Source of the DNA: Phycisphaerae bacterium
GTDB taxonomy: Bacteria; Planctomycetota; Phycisphaerae; UBA1845
Length of the DNA: 64,000 nt
Direction of reading: 5' to 3'
NCBI GenBank assembly: GCA_029260075.1
Contig: JAJDDY010000023.1
Coordinates: forward strand, 62,001 to 126,000
In this document: positions 1 to 10,449 of the stretch, piece after piece
Position numbering within the stretch: the first letter of the stretch is position 1
How the letters are laid out: every line of letters begins with the position of its first letter
Position numbers and translations under genes: made by a program
Notes under the pieces: model-generated
What the model was told of the DNA's origin: nothing
What the model saw: the letters and a program-made list of their open reading frames with translations, nothing else
Databases searched by the model: none

Positions 1-1
1 C

Positions 2-88
2 CCGACCGGCCTAGAATTGCCGGATCTTGGCGTGGACGCGGTAGAACCGGATGATCCGTTTGGGCTGGCGGCGTATCGCCCCGGCTGA
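2..88 (+). CDS. C-terminal tail of an unidentified protein (partial)
   Basis: An open frame enters from the left edge and ends at a TGA at 86-88, giving 28 residues that finish with FGLAAYRPG. It lies 24 bases upstream of a lipoprotein gene on the same strand, so it may be the preceding gene of one operon. Too little is visible to assign a family. It is called only because the frame is open from the edge and the composition is ordinary. Confidence 0.4.
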   Translation, partial: PTGLELPDLGVDAVEPDDPFGLAAYRPG

Positions 89-112
89 CAGCGTAATAGT
101 GTAGAGGATGAC

Positions 113-754
113 ATGATGCGGTTGCGCTTAGTCGCGTGTTTATTTATGGCCACGGTGACACTGGTGTCGGCGTGTAACTTGATGACGCCGTTGGTGTTTG
201 TCGGTCAACACAACCGTACTATCTCGGCGGAGTTCGACAAACTCGCCAACCGGCGTGTGGCCGTGCTTGTCTGGACCGATCGATCGACGCTCTTCGATTA
301 TCCCCACGCTCGTTTCGAGCTGGCGGCGTACATCGGCGACAAGCTCTATACGGAGATGTCGCAGCGGAACCTGGGTACGGATGTGGTCGACCCCCGGGAC
401 GTGGAGACCTACCTGCAGCGGAATCTTGACGCCCAGATCGACCCGCGTGCGGTTGGACGGGAGTTCAAAGCCGATTACGTGATCTTCGTGGAGATCGTGC
501 ATTTTCAAATTCGCGACCCACGCAGCCCGCAGATGTTGCTGGGACGAATCGATGCCTCGGTGTCGACGCACGATATGGCGGGGGAGGATGATCAGCTACG
601 TCGATTCGAGTTGACGCAGGTCAAGTGTACCTACCCCGACGGTGGTCCGGTGCCGCTCCGCGCGACGAATTCGCGTACCCTTCGCGAAGGCACGTACGTG
701 AGATTCGCCGAGATGGTGGCCCGAAAGTTCTATGAATACACGATCGAAATGTGA
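113..754 (+). CDS. Putative lipoprotein, 213 aa, family not recognised
   Basis: Two adjacent ATGs (113 and 116) follow a GAGG at about 104. The N-terminus is a classical lipoprotein signal peptide: basic MMRLR, a hydrophobic stretch and the lipobox LVSAC, so Cys21 would be lipidated. The mature part is soluble and contains a conserved-looking core beginning RRVAVLVWTD, resembling other lipoproteins in which a short beta-strand is followed by helices and an ADYVIFVEI strand; this suggests an outer-membrane-facing periplasmic domain, but no named family was recognised. The next gene encodes a second lipoprotein of similar layout and begins before this one ends, so the two are probably co-translated and functionally paired. 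Confidence 0.75.
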   Translation: MMRLRLVACLFMATVTLVSACNLMTPLVFVGQHNRTISAEFDKLANRRVAVLVWTDRSTLFDYPHARFELAAYIGDKLYTEMSQRNLGTDVVDPRDVETYLQRNLDAQIDPRAVGREFKADYVIFVEIVHFQIRDPRSPQMLLGRIDASVSTHDMAGEDDQLRRFELTQVKCTYPDGGPVPLRATNSRTLREGTYVRFAEMVARKFYEYTIEM

Positions 755-1499
755 GGTGCCCATCTTGTCCGACAGCGCCCGGCGCCCCGTACATTTCCAA
801 GCGTTGCCCATTGCCCGCGTATTGCCGGTAGTTTTTTGGCGTGGTTGGCGCGTGATGCTTCTCTTTATGCCTGTGCTGGTTTCTGCCACTTTGCTCACGG
901 GGTGCGGTCAATCGCAGGGCGAATTGTTGTTTATGATGGGCCTGGGGCGTGGCCCCAAGGTTGAGGCCAAGGTTCGTCTCACGGATGGCCCGCTGCTGAT
1001 TCTTGTGGATGACCCGAACGAGCGCGTCCGATCGCCCAAGACGATGAGGGGTTTCTTCGACGATCTTGCCCAAGCTCTGCTGAAGAACAAAGCCGCCAAA
1101 AAGATTATCCCACGCGAGACCCTGGACCACTTGCGTCAGTCGACGCCGGGGTTCGAGCGGCGCGGGTGTGATGCCGTGGGTAGATTGGCGGGCGCCGAGC
1201 AGGTACTTTGGATCGAGGTGGAGGATTTTGTTGCCCGTGAACAGGTCGAAGATGCGACGCAGGCCGCCTACTTGTCCGTCACTGTCAAGCTGATCAACCC
1301 GAACGAGAAGGAACGGCGTTCGCGGGTTCGACTCTGGCCTGTAAGCCCGAACGGTCACCCGGTGACGGTTAGCCTCACTGCCTCTGAGGCACAGATGGAG
1401 AAGACCGCCGAAGGGATTGCCAAGAAACTCGTGAGCGATATGGCTGAGGCTGTGGCGAGATTGTTCTACGATCATCGTCTTAATGAGTTTGGGCGGTAG
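732..1499 (+). CDS. Putative lipoprotein, up to 255 aa, resembles the preceding gene product
   Basis: The frame can start at ATG 732, overlapping the upstream gene by 23 bases, but the lipobox LLTGC lies at residues 54-58, too far in for a normal signal peptide. A TTG at 822 or the ATG at 855 would give a conventional signal of 28 or 17 residues (hydrophobic MLLFMPVLVSATLL before the Cys), so the true start is probably inside. The mature domain has the same organisation as the upstream lipoprotein: a strand with PLLILVDDP, helices, a strand with EQVLWIEVEDF, then a C-terminal helical region. Role unknown; likely acts with its neighbour at the outer membrane. The start is uncertain, the gene itself is well supported. 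Confidence 0.72.
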   Translation: MNTRSKCEVPILSDSARRPVHFQALPIARVLPVVFWRGWRVMLLFMPVLVSATLLTGCGQSQGELLFMMGLGRGPKVEAKVRLTDGPLLILVDDPNERVRSPKTMRGFFDDLAQALLKNKAAKKIIPRETLDHLRQSTPGFERRGCDAVGRLAGAEQVLWIEVEDFVAREQVEDATQAAYLSVTVKLINPNEKERRSRVRLWPVSPNGHPVTVSLTASEAQMEKTAEGIAKKLVSDMAEAVARLFYDHRLNEFGR

Positions 1500-1561
1500 G
1501 ACCGTGTCGGATCGGTTCTACAAGATTGTTCCGTTCGTCAGTTGGTAGCCCGGGTCAAACG

Positions 1562-2698
1562 ATGCAACGAGCGGGAGTCATGTCCACCATCGGCCACCTG
1601 CTTGATGCGTCTTGCTCGTGGGAACAGCGACTCGGTGTCAGCCAATTGCTCGACCGGTTGCCCCGCGATCGATTCCGAAACCACGTCGCCTCCGTCCAAC
1701 GCAGTGAGCCGACCATGCGTCGCGCGTTTTCCCGTGTAGATTCACTTCCACATTTCGGACCGCTGGGGGTCTTGGCCAGCCCTGGCGTTGGTCGCTTTGT
1801 CAGCCGCCGGGGTATCGACGTGTTGCATGCCTGGGGTGTTGCGGCTGCCCAGACGGCGCGGGCGACCTCCAGCGTGCCGCTGGTGGTTCATCTGTTCGAT
1901 CCCTGTGTTGCGTCGCAGCATGTGAAACTGTTGCGTACGCTGTGGACCGCCGGACCGATGGCGGTCGTTTGCTCGTGCGAGATCGTCCGTCGCCGGTTGA
2001 TCGAGGGTGGATTTCCGGTCGAGGCGTGCGTGGTCATTCGCCCTGGCGTTGATTTCGCGGCCATTAGCCGCTGGCGGCGTCGGGGATTGCGATCGCGTCT
2101 TGGTCTTTTGAAGGAGCATTTCGTCGTCACAGTGCCGCACCCCATGGCAAGATCAGCCGGTCAGTTCGATGCTTGTTGGGCGGTCCTACTCGATCGGCTC
2201 TTGGGCTCGAATGTTCGCCTGTTGCTGTCCGGCGCCGGACGCGAACAGCGGCGAATCGTACGCTTCGTCGACGCGCACGAGGGCGAGTCGCCGATTATTC
2301 AGCTTGGCGACGACGAACCGTTCGAGCAGATTGTGGCCACGTGTGACGCCATATTGGTCACCCCGCCGGGCGACATTTCGACGACGTCGATCGCGTGGGC
2401 AATGGCGTCCGAGACTGTCGTTATCGGGTCCGCAGTACACGCCGTGGCTGAACTGATCGCCAACAAGGTCAACGGGCTGCTCTACAAACCTCCGGCGCGT
2501 GGCACGTCGGCCGGAGCCATCCGTCGCCTGCTGCGTGATCGGGCATCGGACGCCAAGATCAAAGAGGTCGCCCGAGGTCATGCATACGAGGCGTTTGGCC
2601 TTCGCCGATACGTAGAGCAAGTGATGCAGCTCTATGACAACATGCTGACCGGTCAGCCCGCCGGGGATGGGATCCACGACGCCGCGGTTGCGTCGTAG
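1562..2698 (+). CDS. Glycosyltransferase of GT4-like fold
   Basis: About 378 residues from ATG 1562. The frame stays open back to TTG 1526, and ATG 1580 with GGGAG two bases upstream is another candidate. The protein has the two-domain GT-B look of family 4 glycosyltransferases: an N-terminal half with GIDVLHAWG (typical of the segment that places the gene product at an acceptor-binding cleft), a central PLVVHLFDP, and a C-terminal half with VIRPGVDF, a donor-site-like strand FVVTVPHP and an EX7E-like region replaced by PPGDISTTSIAWAMA. The usual C-terminal E of the EX7E motif is not obvious, so activity cannot be assured. It follows two lipoprotein genes and may act in envelope glycan synthesis. 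Substrate unknown. Confidence 0.72.
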   Translation: MQRAGVMSTIGHLLDASCSWEQRLGVSQLLDRLPRDRFRNHVASVQRSEPTMRRAFSRVDSLPHFGPLGVLASPGVGRFVSRRGIDVLHAWGVAAAQTARATSSVPLVVHLFDPCVASQHVKLLRTLWTAGPMAVVCSCEIVRRRLIEGGFPVEACVVIRPGVDFAAISRWRRRGLRSRLGLLKEHFVVTVPHPMARSAGQFDACWAVLLDRLLGSNVRLLLSGAGREQRRIVRFVDAHEGESPIIQLGDDEPFEQIVATCDAILVTPPGDISTTSIAWAMASETVVIGSAVHAVAELIANKVNGLLYKPPARGTSAGAIRRLLRDRASDAKIKEVARGHAYEAFGLRRYVEQVMQLYDNMLTGQPAGDGIHDAAVAS

Positions 2699-2835
2699 AA
2701 ACGAAGTCGGCGTCATGACGGGCCCCGTGGGCCTATTGATGCCCTGATCTCCGATAAGCGGGCAAGAGACAAGGGTTTTCGGCCGCTCGTTCCCGGCCGA
2801 CCACGTAGGGCGTTCTTGGCAAGGCGGATGTTGAC

Positions 2836-2864
2836 TTGACGTCCGGTTTAGTTATAAGTAAACT
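2836..2864 (+). promoter_or_regulatory. Candidate sigma-70-type promoter of the TAC module
   Basis: TTGACG (2836-2841) and TAAACT (2859-2864) are 17 bases apart; TTGACT (2831-2836) with TATAAG (2853-2858) is an alternative with a 16-base spacer. Either pair would start transcription at or just before the GTG start at 2868, leaving almost no leader. Confidence 0.5.
2846..2863. promoter_or_regulatory. 18-bp near-perfect palindrome, likely HigA operator
   Basis: GTTTAGTTATAAGTAAAC is an inverted repeat with one mismatched pair (2851/2858). It lies inside the candidate promoter, so a bound dimeric HTH antitoxin would block RNA polymerase, the usual autoregulation of HigBA systems. Binding by the product of 3260-3664 is inference. 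Confidence 0.55.
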
Positions 2865-2867
2865 ATA

Positions 2868-3203
2868 GTGTCAAAGGACGCCGGCAATCCTATCGTCGTC
2901 AGCGGAAGCTTTCGGACGATCGAGTATGCGATAGCCGCGAATGGATCGATGCCCGCCAAAGAGTTCGTCGAGGGCTTGACTGTCGCTGATCAAGCGAAGA
3001 TCGTTCAGTTGTTTCGTAGGATGGCGGAGTCGGGCAAACTGCCGAACCGCGAGCAATTCAAGTTGGTGCGGGGTAACATTTTCGAATTCAAGAAATATCA
3101 GATCCGCGTGTTTTGTTTTCGCAAGGATCATCGCTGGATACTGACCAACGGATACACTAAGAAGAGGAACAAGCTGGCTCGCGCGGAAATAGATCGAGCT
3201 TAG
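2868..3203 (+). CDS. higB: HigB/RelE-type toxin of a toxin-antitoxin-chaperone module
   Basis: 111 residues from a GTG at 2868. The sequence has the layout of the HigB branch of the RelE superfamily (phage-derived Gp49-like): an N-terminal strand, the helical segment with AKEFVEGLTVADQAKIVQL, then ESGKLPNREQFKLV and the strand pair ending YQIRVFCFRKDHRWILTNGY followed by a basic tail KKRNKLARAE. Known members cleave mRNA on the ribosome. The start was kept because the family normally begins about here; the next ATG (2949) would remove the first strand. There is no visible ribosome binding site and the promoter lies directly upstream, so translation may be leaderless. The antitoxin gene follows after 56 bases; toxin-first order is typical of HigBA. 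Confidence 0.78.
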   Translation: MSKDAGNPIVVSGSFRTIEYAIAANGSMPAKEFVEGLTVADQAKIVQLFRRMAESGKLPNREQFKLVRGNIFEFKKYQIRVFCFRKDHRWILTNGYTKKRNKLARAEIDRA

Positions 3204-3259
3204 CGTATTATGGGTGAGCATCTTGGGCGTGAGGAACCGCAACACAAGGGGCGCAGGAC

Positions 3260-3664
3260 ATGAGCGAGACTTTGATCGAAGGATTGACCAAGACCAAGGA
3301 AGGGATGCGTCTTTATCAGCAGGAACGGGCGATTCAAGACTTGACGGACTTGGTTTGCGAAGTGATGGAGGAAGAAAATGTTAGCCGAGCGGAACTCGCT
3401 CGGCGTATCGGCAAGACGAAGGGCTACATTACACAACTGCTCGATGGTCGTACCAATATGACGGTACGGACGATTTCGGATGTTTTCACTGTCTTGAATC
3501 GGGCGGTTCATTTCCAAGATGGACCGTTGGACGCAACGGTCCGCGCTGCGCCTTTGCTATCGTATGACCGGAAATCGGAGTGGGTCGGGAACGGGGATAC
3601 ATGGTCCGAGAGCAACGTCGTTCCTCTGCTTTCGGGACCGGTCCCTGAGAAACTGGCGGTCTAG
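3260..3664 (+). CDS. higA: HigA-type XRE-family antitoxin with C-terminal extension
   Basis: 134 residues. A helix-turn-helix of the XRE/Cro type lies at about residues 38-66, with the recognisable SRAELARRIGKTKGYITQLL and the following TVRTISDVFTVL. The HTH would bind the palindrome at 2846-2863 and neutralise the upstream toxin. After the HTH there is a 50-residue tail containing aromatic residues (YDRKSEW, GDTW). In chaperone-controlled TA systems of the Mycobacterium tuberculosis HigBA1-SecB type such a tail is the chaperone addiction segment that makes antitoxin folding dependent on the SecB-like partner; the tail here fits that role by position only. The stop TAG overlaps the next gene's start region. 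Confidence 0.8.
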   Translation: MSETLIEGLTKTKEGMRLYQQERAIQDLTDLVCEVMEEENVSRAELARRIGKTKGYITQLLDGRTNMTVRTISDVFTVLNRAVHFQDGPLDATVRAAPLLSYDRKSEWVGNGDTWSESNVVPLLSGPVPEKLAV

Positions 3665-4203
3665 TGATGAAGACGAGCACACGTACCCCGAAGCGAAAGG
3701 CTACCTCGAAAATCGACCTGGCCTCGCCGGTTTCCATGCGCGTTGAATTGGAAAACATTCTTCTTGAGGAAACCGTCGCCAGAAGAAAGCCGCATCAGGG
3801 CGAACTTCGTGCACGAATCCTGACCACTGTCCAGGTTGTTACCGAATGGGACAGGACGCAGTGTGTCATACGCGTACGCCCTCATTTCGCACTCGTTGCT
3901 TGCCTCGATGACGTGGCCGACGACGAATTGTTGCGCATCGAGGCGACGTTCTTGCTCCAGTATCGGGTATCGTCAATGGAAGGACTTAGGAAGCCAAATA
4001 TCACTGCGTTCGGTGAAACGAACGGCTTGTACAATGCGTGGCCTTATTGGCGCGAGTTCGTGCATGCGATGACGGTGCGTATGGGGTTCCCGGCACTGAC
4101 GATTGCAGTTTTTCGGCCCGCCTCAGCAGGGACACCGAACAAGGGGGTTGCGCCCCGCGCTAAACGTACTCCGAAGAAGCGAGTCTCTGCGCGTGCGAAA
4201 TGA
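3664..4203 (+). CDS. SecB-like chaperone of the TAC module
   Basis: 179 residues starting one base into the antitoxin stop codon (ATG 3664; a second ATG at 3667). The middle is a beta-rich SecB-like domain, and residues 120-135 carry the string NGLYNAWPYWREFV followed by RMGFPALTIAVFRP, a signature I know from proteins annotated as SecB-like solitary or TAC chaperones. The N- and C-termini are Lys/Arg-rich extensions outside the domain. With the order toxin, antitoxin, SecB-like protein it matches the M. tuberculosis Rv1955-Rv1957 arrangement. Expected role: bind the antitoxin tail, protect it from degradation and so keep the toxin silent. Family assignment is from remembered motif, not a search. 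Confidence 0.72.
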   Translation: MMKTSTRTPKRKATSKIDLASPVSMRVELENILLEETVARRKPHQGELRARILTTVQVVTEWDRTQCVIRVRPHFALVACLDDVADDELLRIEATFLLQYRVSSMEGLRKPNITAFGETNGLYNAWPYWREFVHAMTVRMGFPALTIAVFRPASAGTPNKGVAPRAKRTPKKRVSARAK

Positions 4204-4324
4204 ACGTATCCGGCTACGCCCAATTTATCGATTGATTTCGTTGGATTTTTCCGAACGATAACGGCGTGCACCGGCGTGCGTTTGTTTCCTTTTCAGGATC
4301 CACACGCGGCGCGCGACCGGTAGC

Positions 4325-6310
4325 ATGTTCGTTCTCGAATGCGAAGAGGACGGATACGCATACATTCAGACGATCGGCTCGCTTCGCCGGGATTCGGATC
4401 GAAACAAGGTGGGAACGCGGAAGAAAAACAAGGTGGCTAAGAAACCTCCGGCGAAAGCCGCCGCGCGCGCGCCCAGCGTCGTGAAATGGGCGTTGGCGTT
4501 GGCTGTCACCGTCGGCGCTGTGTTCCTATTGACCAACGCGCTGCGACGGTCAGATGCGATCGCTGGTTTCTCGTCCGGATCGATGGCCGGTCTCAACGTG
4601 CTTGTCATCACGCTTGATACGGTTCGCGCGGACCGTTTGGGTTGTTACGGATACGCCGATGCCGAGACGCCGGTGCTTGATGCACTGGCTGCTGAGGGCA
4701 TTCGATTTGCAGACGCCGTCGCTCCGGCGTCCATGACCCGCCCGTCGCACTCGTCCATGTTCACCGGTCTTGATCCGCCGCGCCACGGCGTACGCGACAA
4801 CGTGCAAGAGCGACTTAGACCGGATCAAGTCACGTTGGCGGAGACGCTCAAACAGGAAGGCTACGAGACTGCTGCGTTCATTTCCGCGTTTGTTCTTGAC
4901 GCTCGGTTCGGGCTTGATCAGGGGTTTGACCACTACGACGCCACGGTCGCCGCTTCGACCGGCCCTACGACCACCAAGAACGAGCGACCGGCTGGCGACG
5001 TGACGGACGACGCTATCAACTGGCTCACCAAGCGTTCGAAGGACAAGCCGTTTCTTGCATGGGTTCATTACTTCGACGCGCACGAGCCCTATCGGCCTCC
5101 GCCGCCATTCGCATCGAAGTTTTCCGATCGTCCCTACGACGGTGAGATCGCCTATGTCGACTCACAGGTCGGTCGACTGTTGACTTCGCTAGAGCGTCTA
5201 GACCAGCGCGATCGCACGCTTATCGTCGTCGTCGGTGACCACGGCGAGAGTCTTGGTGAGCACGGCGAAGACACGCACGGTATGATGATTTACGAGTCGA
5301 CGCAGCATGTACCGCTGATCGTGGCGTGTCGTGGGCAAATCGCTGGCGGTCACGTCGTTGAGGACGTGGTTGTCGGCGTGGTCGATACCTTCCCCACCAT
5401 TCTGGATTTGCTCGGCGTGGGGTACGACGACGGCTTGGATGGTGTGAGTTTGACCAAGGCCATCGGTGACACTGACCGTATCGTGTACATCGAATCGATT
5501 CATCCGTTCATGGCCCATGGTTGGGCACCGACGTATGCACTCCGCCGCCACACTTCGAAATATACGCAGGCGCCGATTCCTGAGTATTACGACCTCGTCG
5601 CCGATCCGAACGAGCTTTACAACTTACTGCTTAGGAATCCCGCCGGGGCGCGCAGTGCATCGGCTGTTCTTGCTGCTGATCTGGCCAAGCGCGTGAACTC
5701 ACAATCCTCGCCTATGATCGCCGCGGGCACGGCCGCCCAACTTGATCCCGCTACGATTGCGCGGCTCGGACAGTTGGGGTATGTGTCCGGGGGAGACGTC
5801 GACTCGATCGGGCAGCCCGACCCGAAGACGATGATGCCGACGTGGTTGAAGATTCGCAAGGCGTTGAAGTTCGTGTCGCTGCGTCAGGATGCACAGGCGG
5901 AGCAAATCGCGAAAGAGGCATTGTTGGAATCACCAAACGACCCGTCGCTGTTTCAGTTGCTCGGCGATTTGTACTTGCGGGCCAACAGAGTCCCGGAAGC
6001 GGAGCAGGCCTATCGGCGGTTCGTTGAGCTTCATGCGACTTCCACCGCCTGTGTCACGTTGGCTCAGATAATCATGCCACCACCGAGCAGCCGCTACGAT
6101 GAGGCGGAGCGATTGCTCGAACAGGCTGTCCAACTGAACCCCAACGATGGTGCGATCTATATCGGTCGTGGCGATCTCCTGGCCTATCAGCATCGTTTTG
6201 AAGAAGCACTGCTGCTCTATCAAGAGGCGAAACGCGTCGATCCCTTCCGGTTTGCGGCTATGTCTGACCAGCGCGTCGGGCGGATGCGTCAGATTATATC
6301 TGAACAATAA
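4325..6310 (+). CDS. Sulfatase/phosphotransferase-superfamily membrane protein with C-terminal TPRs
   Basis: Up to 661 residues from ATG 4325; no other ATG lies upstream of the membrane segment, though GTGs at 4409 or 4433 are possible starts. A single transmembrane helix lies at about residues 52-73. The alkaline-phosphatase-superfamily domain follows: NVLVITLDTVRADRLGCYGY (metal-binding Asp), then SMTRPSHSSMFTG around residues 136-148, PPRHGVRDN, and later VVVGDHGESLGEHGE with the metal-binding Asp-His pair. The segment that in true sulfatases is C/S-x-P-x-R reads S-M-T-R-P-S, with Thr138 in the region expected to hold the nucleophile, so formylglycine chemistry is not supported; a phosphoglycerol-transferase-like or unknown reaction is more likely. 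The last 150 residues form TPR-like repeats (AEQIAKEALLESPNDPSLFQ and following). Confidence 0.78.
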   Translation: MFVLECEEDGYAYIQTIGSLRRDSDRNKVGTRKKNKVAKKPPAKAAARAPSVVKWALALAVTVGAVFLLTNALRRSDAIAGFSSGSMAGLNVLVITLDTVRADRLGCYGYADAETPVLDALAAEGIRFADAVAPASMTRPSHSSMFTGLDPPRHGVRDNVQERLRPDQVTLAETLKQEGYETAAFISAFVLDARFGLDQGFDHYDATVAASTGPTTTKNERPAGDVTDDAINWLTKRSKDKPFLAWVHYFDAHEPYRPPPPFASKFSDRPYDGEIAYVDSQVGRLLTSLERLDQRDRTLIVVVGDHGESLGEHGEDTHGMMIYESTQHVPLIVACRGQIAGGHVVEDVVVGVVDTFPTILDLLGVGYDDGLDGVSLTKAIGDTDRIVYIESIHPFMAHGWAPTYALRRHTSKYTQAPIPEYYDLVADPNELYNLLLRNPAGARSASAVLAADLAKRVNSQSSPMIAAGTAAQLDPATIARLGQLGYVSGGDVDSIGQPDPKTMMPTWLKIRKALKFVSLRQDAQAEQIAKEALLESPNDPSLFQLLGDLYLRANRVPEAEQAYRRFVELHATSTACVTLAQIIMPPPSSRYDEAERLLEQAVQLNPNDGAIYIGRGDLLAYQHRFEEALLLYQEAKRVDPFRFAAMSDQRVGRMRQIISEQ

Positions 6311-6466
6311 GCGCCACGCCGTCTCACCGGCGGCGCCGACAGATCGACCGTTTGCCGATATAACTAGCAGAAACCGACCGGCGATCGCCAGGTTAATTTG
6401 CCGCGGACCAGAGTCGGTCCGGCGCGCCGTTCGGGCCCCATAGACATCGTAGTTGAGACGAACGCC

Positions 6467-9187
<2,721 letters not shown>

Positions 9188-9188
9188 G

Positions 9189-9320
9189 AACGTGTGCGAG
9201 AAGCCTCTTTCCGAGCCGCGCCCGTAAGGAAGCGGTCCGGGTTCGTGGGCTGACAACCGCTTCCTCACGGGCGCGGCTCCGTTTGTCGCAAACCCTCTGG
9301 TACATCTTCTCGCACACGTT
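9189..9320. repeat. Nested inverted-repeat element (family R1, copy 1)
   Basis: Outer arms AACGTGTGCGAGAAG (9189-9203) and CTTCTCGCACACGTT (9306-9320) are perfect reverse complements. Inside, 9211-9236 (CCGAGCCGCGCCCGTAAGG and on) pairs with 9256-9280 with one mismatch. A related pair of arms lies at 48245-48314. The element starts two bases after the acnA stop, so it may end or stabilise that transcript, but it has no T-run. It looks like a dispersed REP/MITE-like element. Confidence 0.7.
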
Positions 9321-9586
9321 CTGAAGCTTGGGACGGGGGTGTGCCACTGCCATTGAGCAGTGTCTGAGCGGCACCCCAAGCGCCGCGCACACTTCCTGAA
9401 AGCAGGTTCATCGACAGGCAGAGCCTACACTACGTCCTGGGTGCCCCGGTCTTCTACAAACAGAGCCAATCTCCGCGCACGAAGATCGAAGCCGCGCTTG
9501 ACGGTAAGGCGGGCAAACAGGGATAGGCCAATCCGGTACGCGCAATGCAATTTGACCACGGAGCTGCTGCGCTCTAGGTTGCCATC
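9321..9586. other. Gene-free gap containing a small hairpin
   Basis: CACTGC (9345-9350) and GCAGTG (9357-9362) form a perfect six-base stem with a six-base loop in a GTGCC context similar to the other GTGCCAC repeats of this window. Nothing else recognisable was seen up to the next gene. Confidence 0.4.
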
Positions 9587-9697
9587 ATGGGAGCGCCTAG
9601 CAAGACGCGGCTGCGAATTCTAGAGGCTTGGTGGCCGCTCCGGTATAGACTCAAGCGCCACAGTTGGGGATCGGTACGCGGAATTGGCAACAGCAGA

Positions 9698-10429
9698 ATG
9701 GTCAAAACGTCGTATGTTTGGTTGTTTGTTGTACCAACTGCGGCGACGCTTCTGTTGCCTTTCGCACGCGACTACATCGTACAGCTACCGTGGCTGAACG
9801 ATGGCGTCGAGTTTCATTTTTCGATTTCGCTTCCGTTTAGCTGGGTTAGGTTTCTAATGATGGCCGTGGCATTCACTGTTGGGCAAGGCCTCTATCGGAT
9901 CTTTTGTCCAGAATTGGTTCGAAAGTATGGCTCCTTCGGCGATTTTCGAAGCGAGCACTCCGGACGGACCAAACTTGTTACGTTTGTGTCGGAAGCACTC
10001 ATTCGGCTTGTCCGGCGACCCGAGTCGCTCGAAACGGCATATCGCACCCTTGGCGTACCGGCGCAAGTAGTGGACAAGTTCGTACTACCTGATCAGAATC
10101 AAGAGCCTCCGATTCAACGCGTGAAGAATATTGCCGAACTGTGTGATAATGACCTAGACAAAACACTCCGCGATCTTCCTGTCATGTGTATACTCAGACG
10201 GGTCATGGGTAGTGGACCAAAACGCAACGACATGCTCGAACCCGACATGTCGGAGCTATTCGACAAGATCCTACTTATAGAGCGGAACGCCAATCGAGCC
10301 ATGTACCGCGCGAGCGCAGCGTGCTTCGTGATCGGGTCGGGACTTCTTGTATGGGTTGTTCTGGAGGGACTTGTAAACGTCGCCAGACTGATCATCGCAG
10401 TTCCGGCAGCCCCCGCGATACATTTGTGA
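9698..10429 (+). CDS. Membrane protein of unknown function
   Basis: 244 residues from ATG 9698; an in-frame ATG at 9587 would add 37 mostly basic residues. It has an N-terminal transmembrane helix (VWLFVVPTAATLLLPF), a second hydrophobic helix around FLMMAVAFTVGQGL, a cytosolic-type helical middle with a VPAQVVDKFVLPD segment, and a C-terminal membrane helix (CFVIGSGLLVWVVLEGL). No family is recognised. It is isolated between repeat elements and a divergent orientation of the next gene on the opposite strand, and its base composition is somewhat more A+T-rich than its neighbours, which could indicate recent acquisition. Coding potential is judged from length and the coherent membrane topology. 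Confidence 0.55.
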   Translation: MVKTSYVWLFVVPTAATLLLPFARDYIVQLPWLNDGVEFHFSISLPFSWVRFLMMAVAFTVGQGLYRIFCPELVRKYGSFGDFRSEHSGRTKLVTFVSEALIRLVRRPESLETAYRTLGVPAQVVDKFVLPDQNQEPPIQRVKNIAELCDNDLDKTLRDLPVMCILRRVMGSGPKRNDMLEPDMSELFDKILLIERNANRAMYRASAACFVIGSGLLVWVVLEGLVNVARLIIAVPAAPAIHL

Positions 10430-10449
10430 TGGGCGGGCAATAGCCCGCG

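Noticed and set aside
621-1475. A 284-codon minus-strand frame over the two lipoproteins
   Set aside because: Lies opposite supported lipoprotein genes and reads as low-complexity, basic sequence.
6398-6466. N-terminal extension of aconitase
   Set aside because: The in-frame extension has no ribosome site and exceeds the usual family start; ATG 6467 fits better.
9345-9362. Intrinsic terminator for acnA
   Set aside because: The CACTGC/GCAGTG stem has no following T-run and is 160 bases from the stop.
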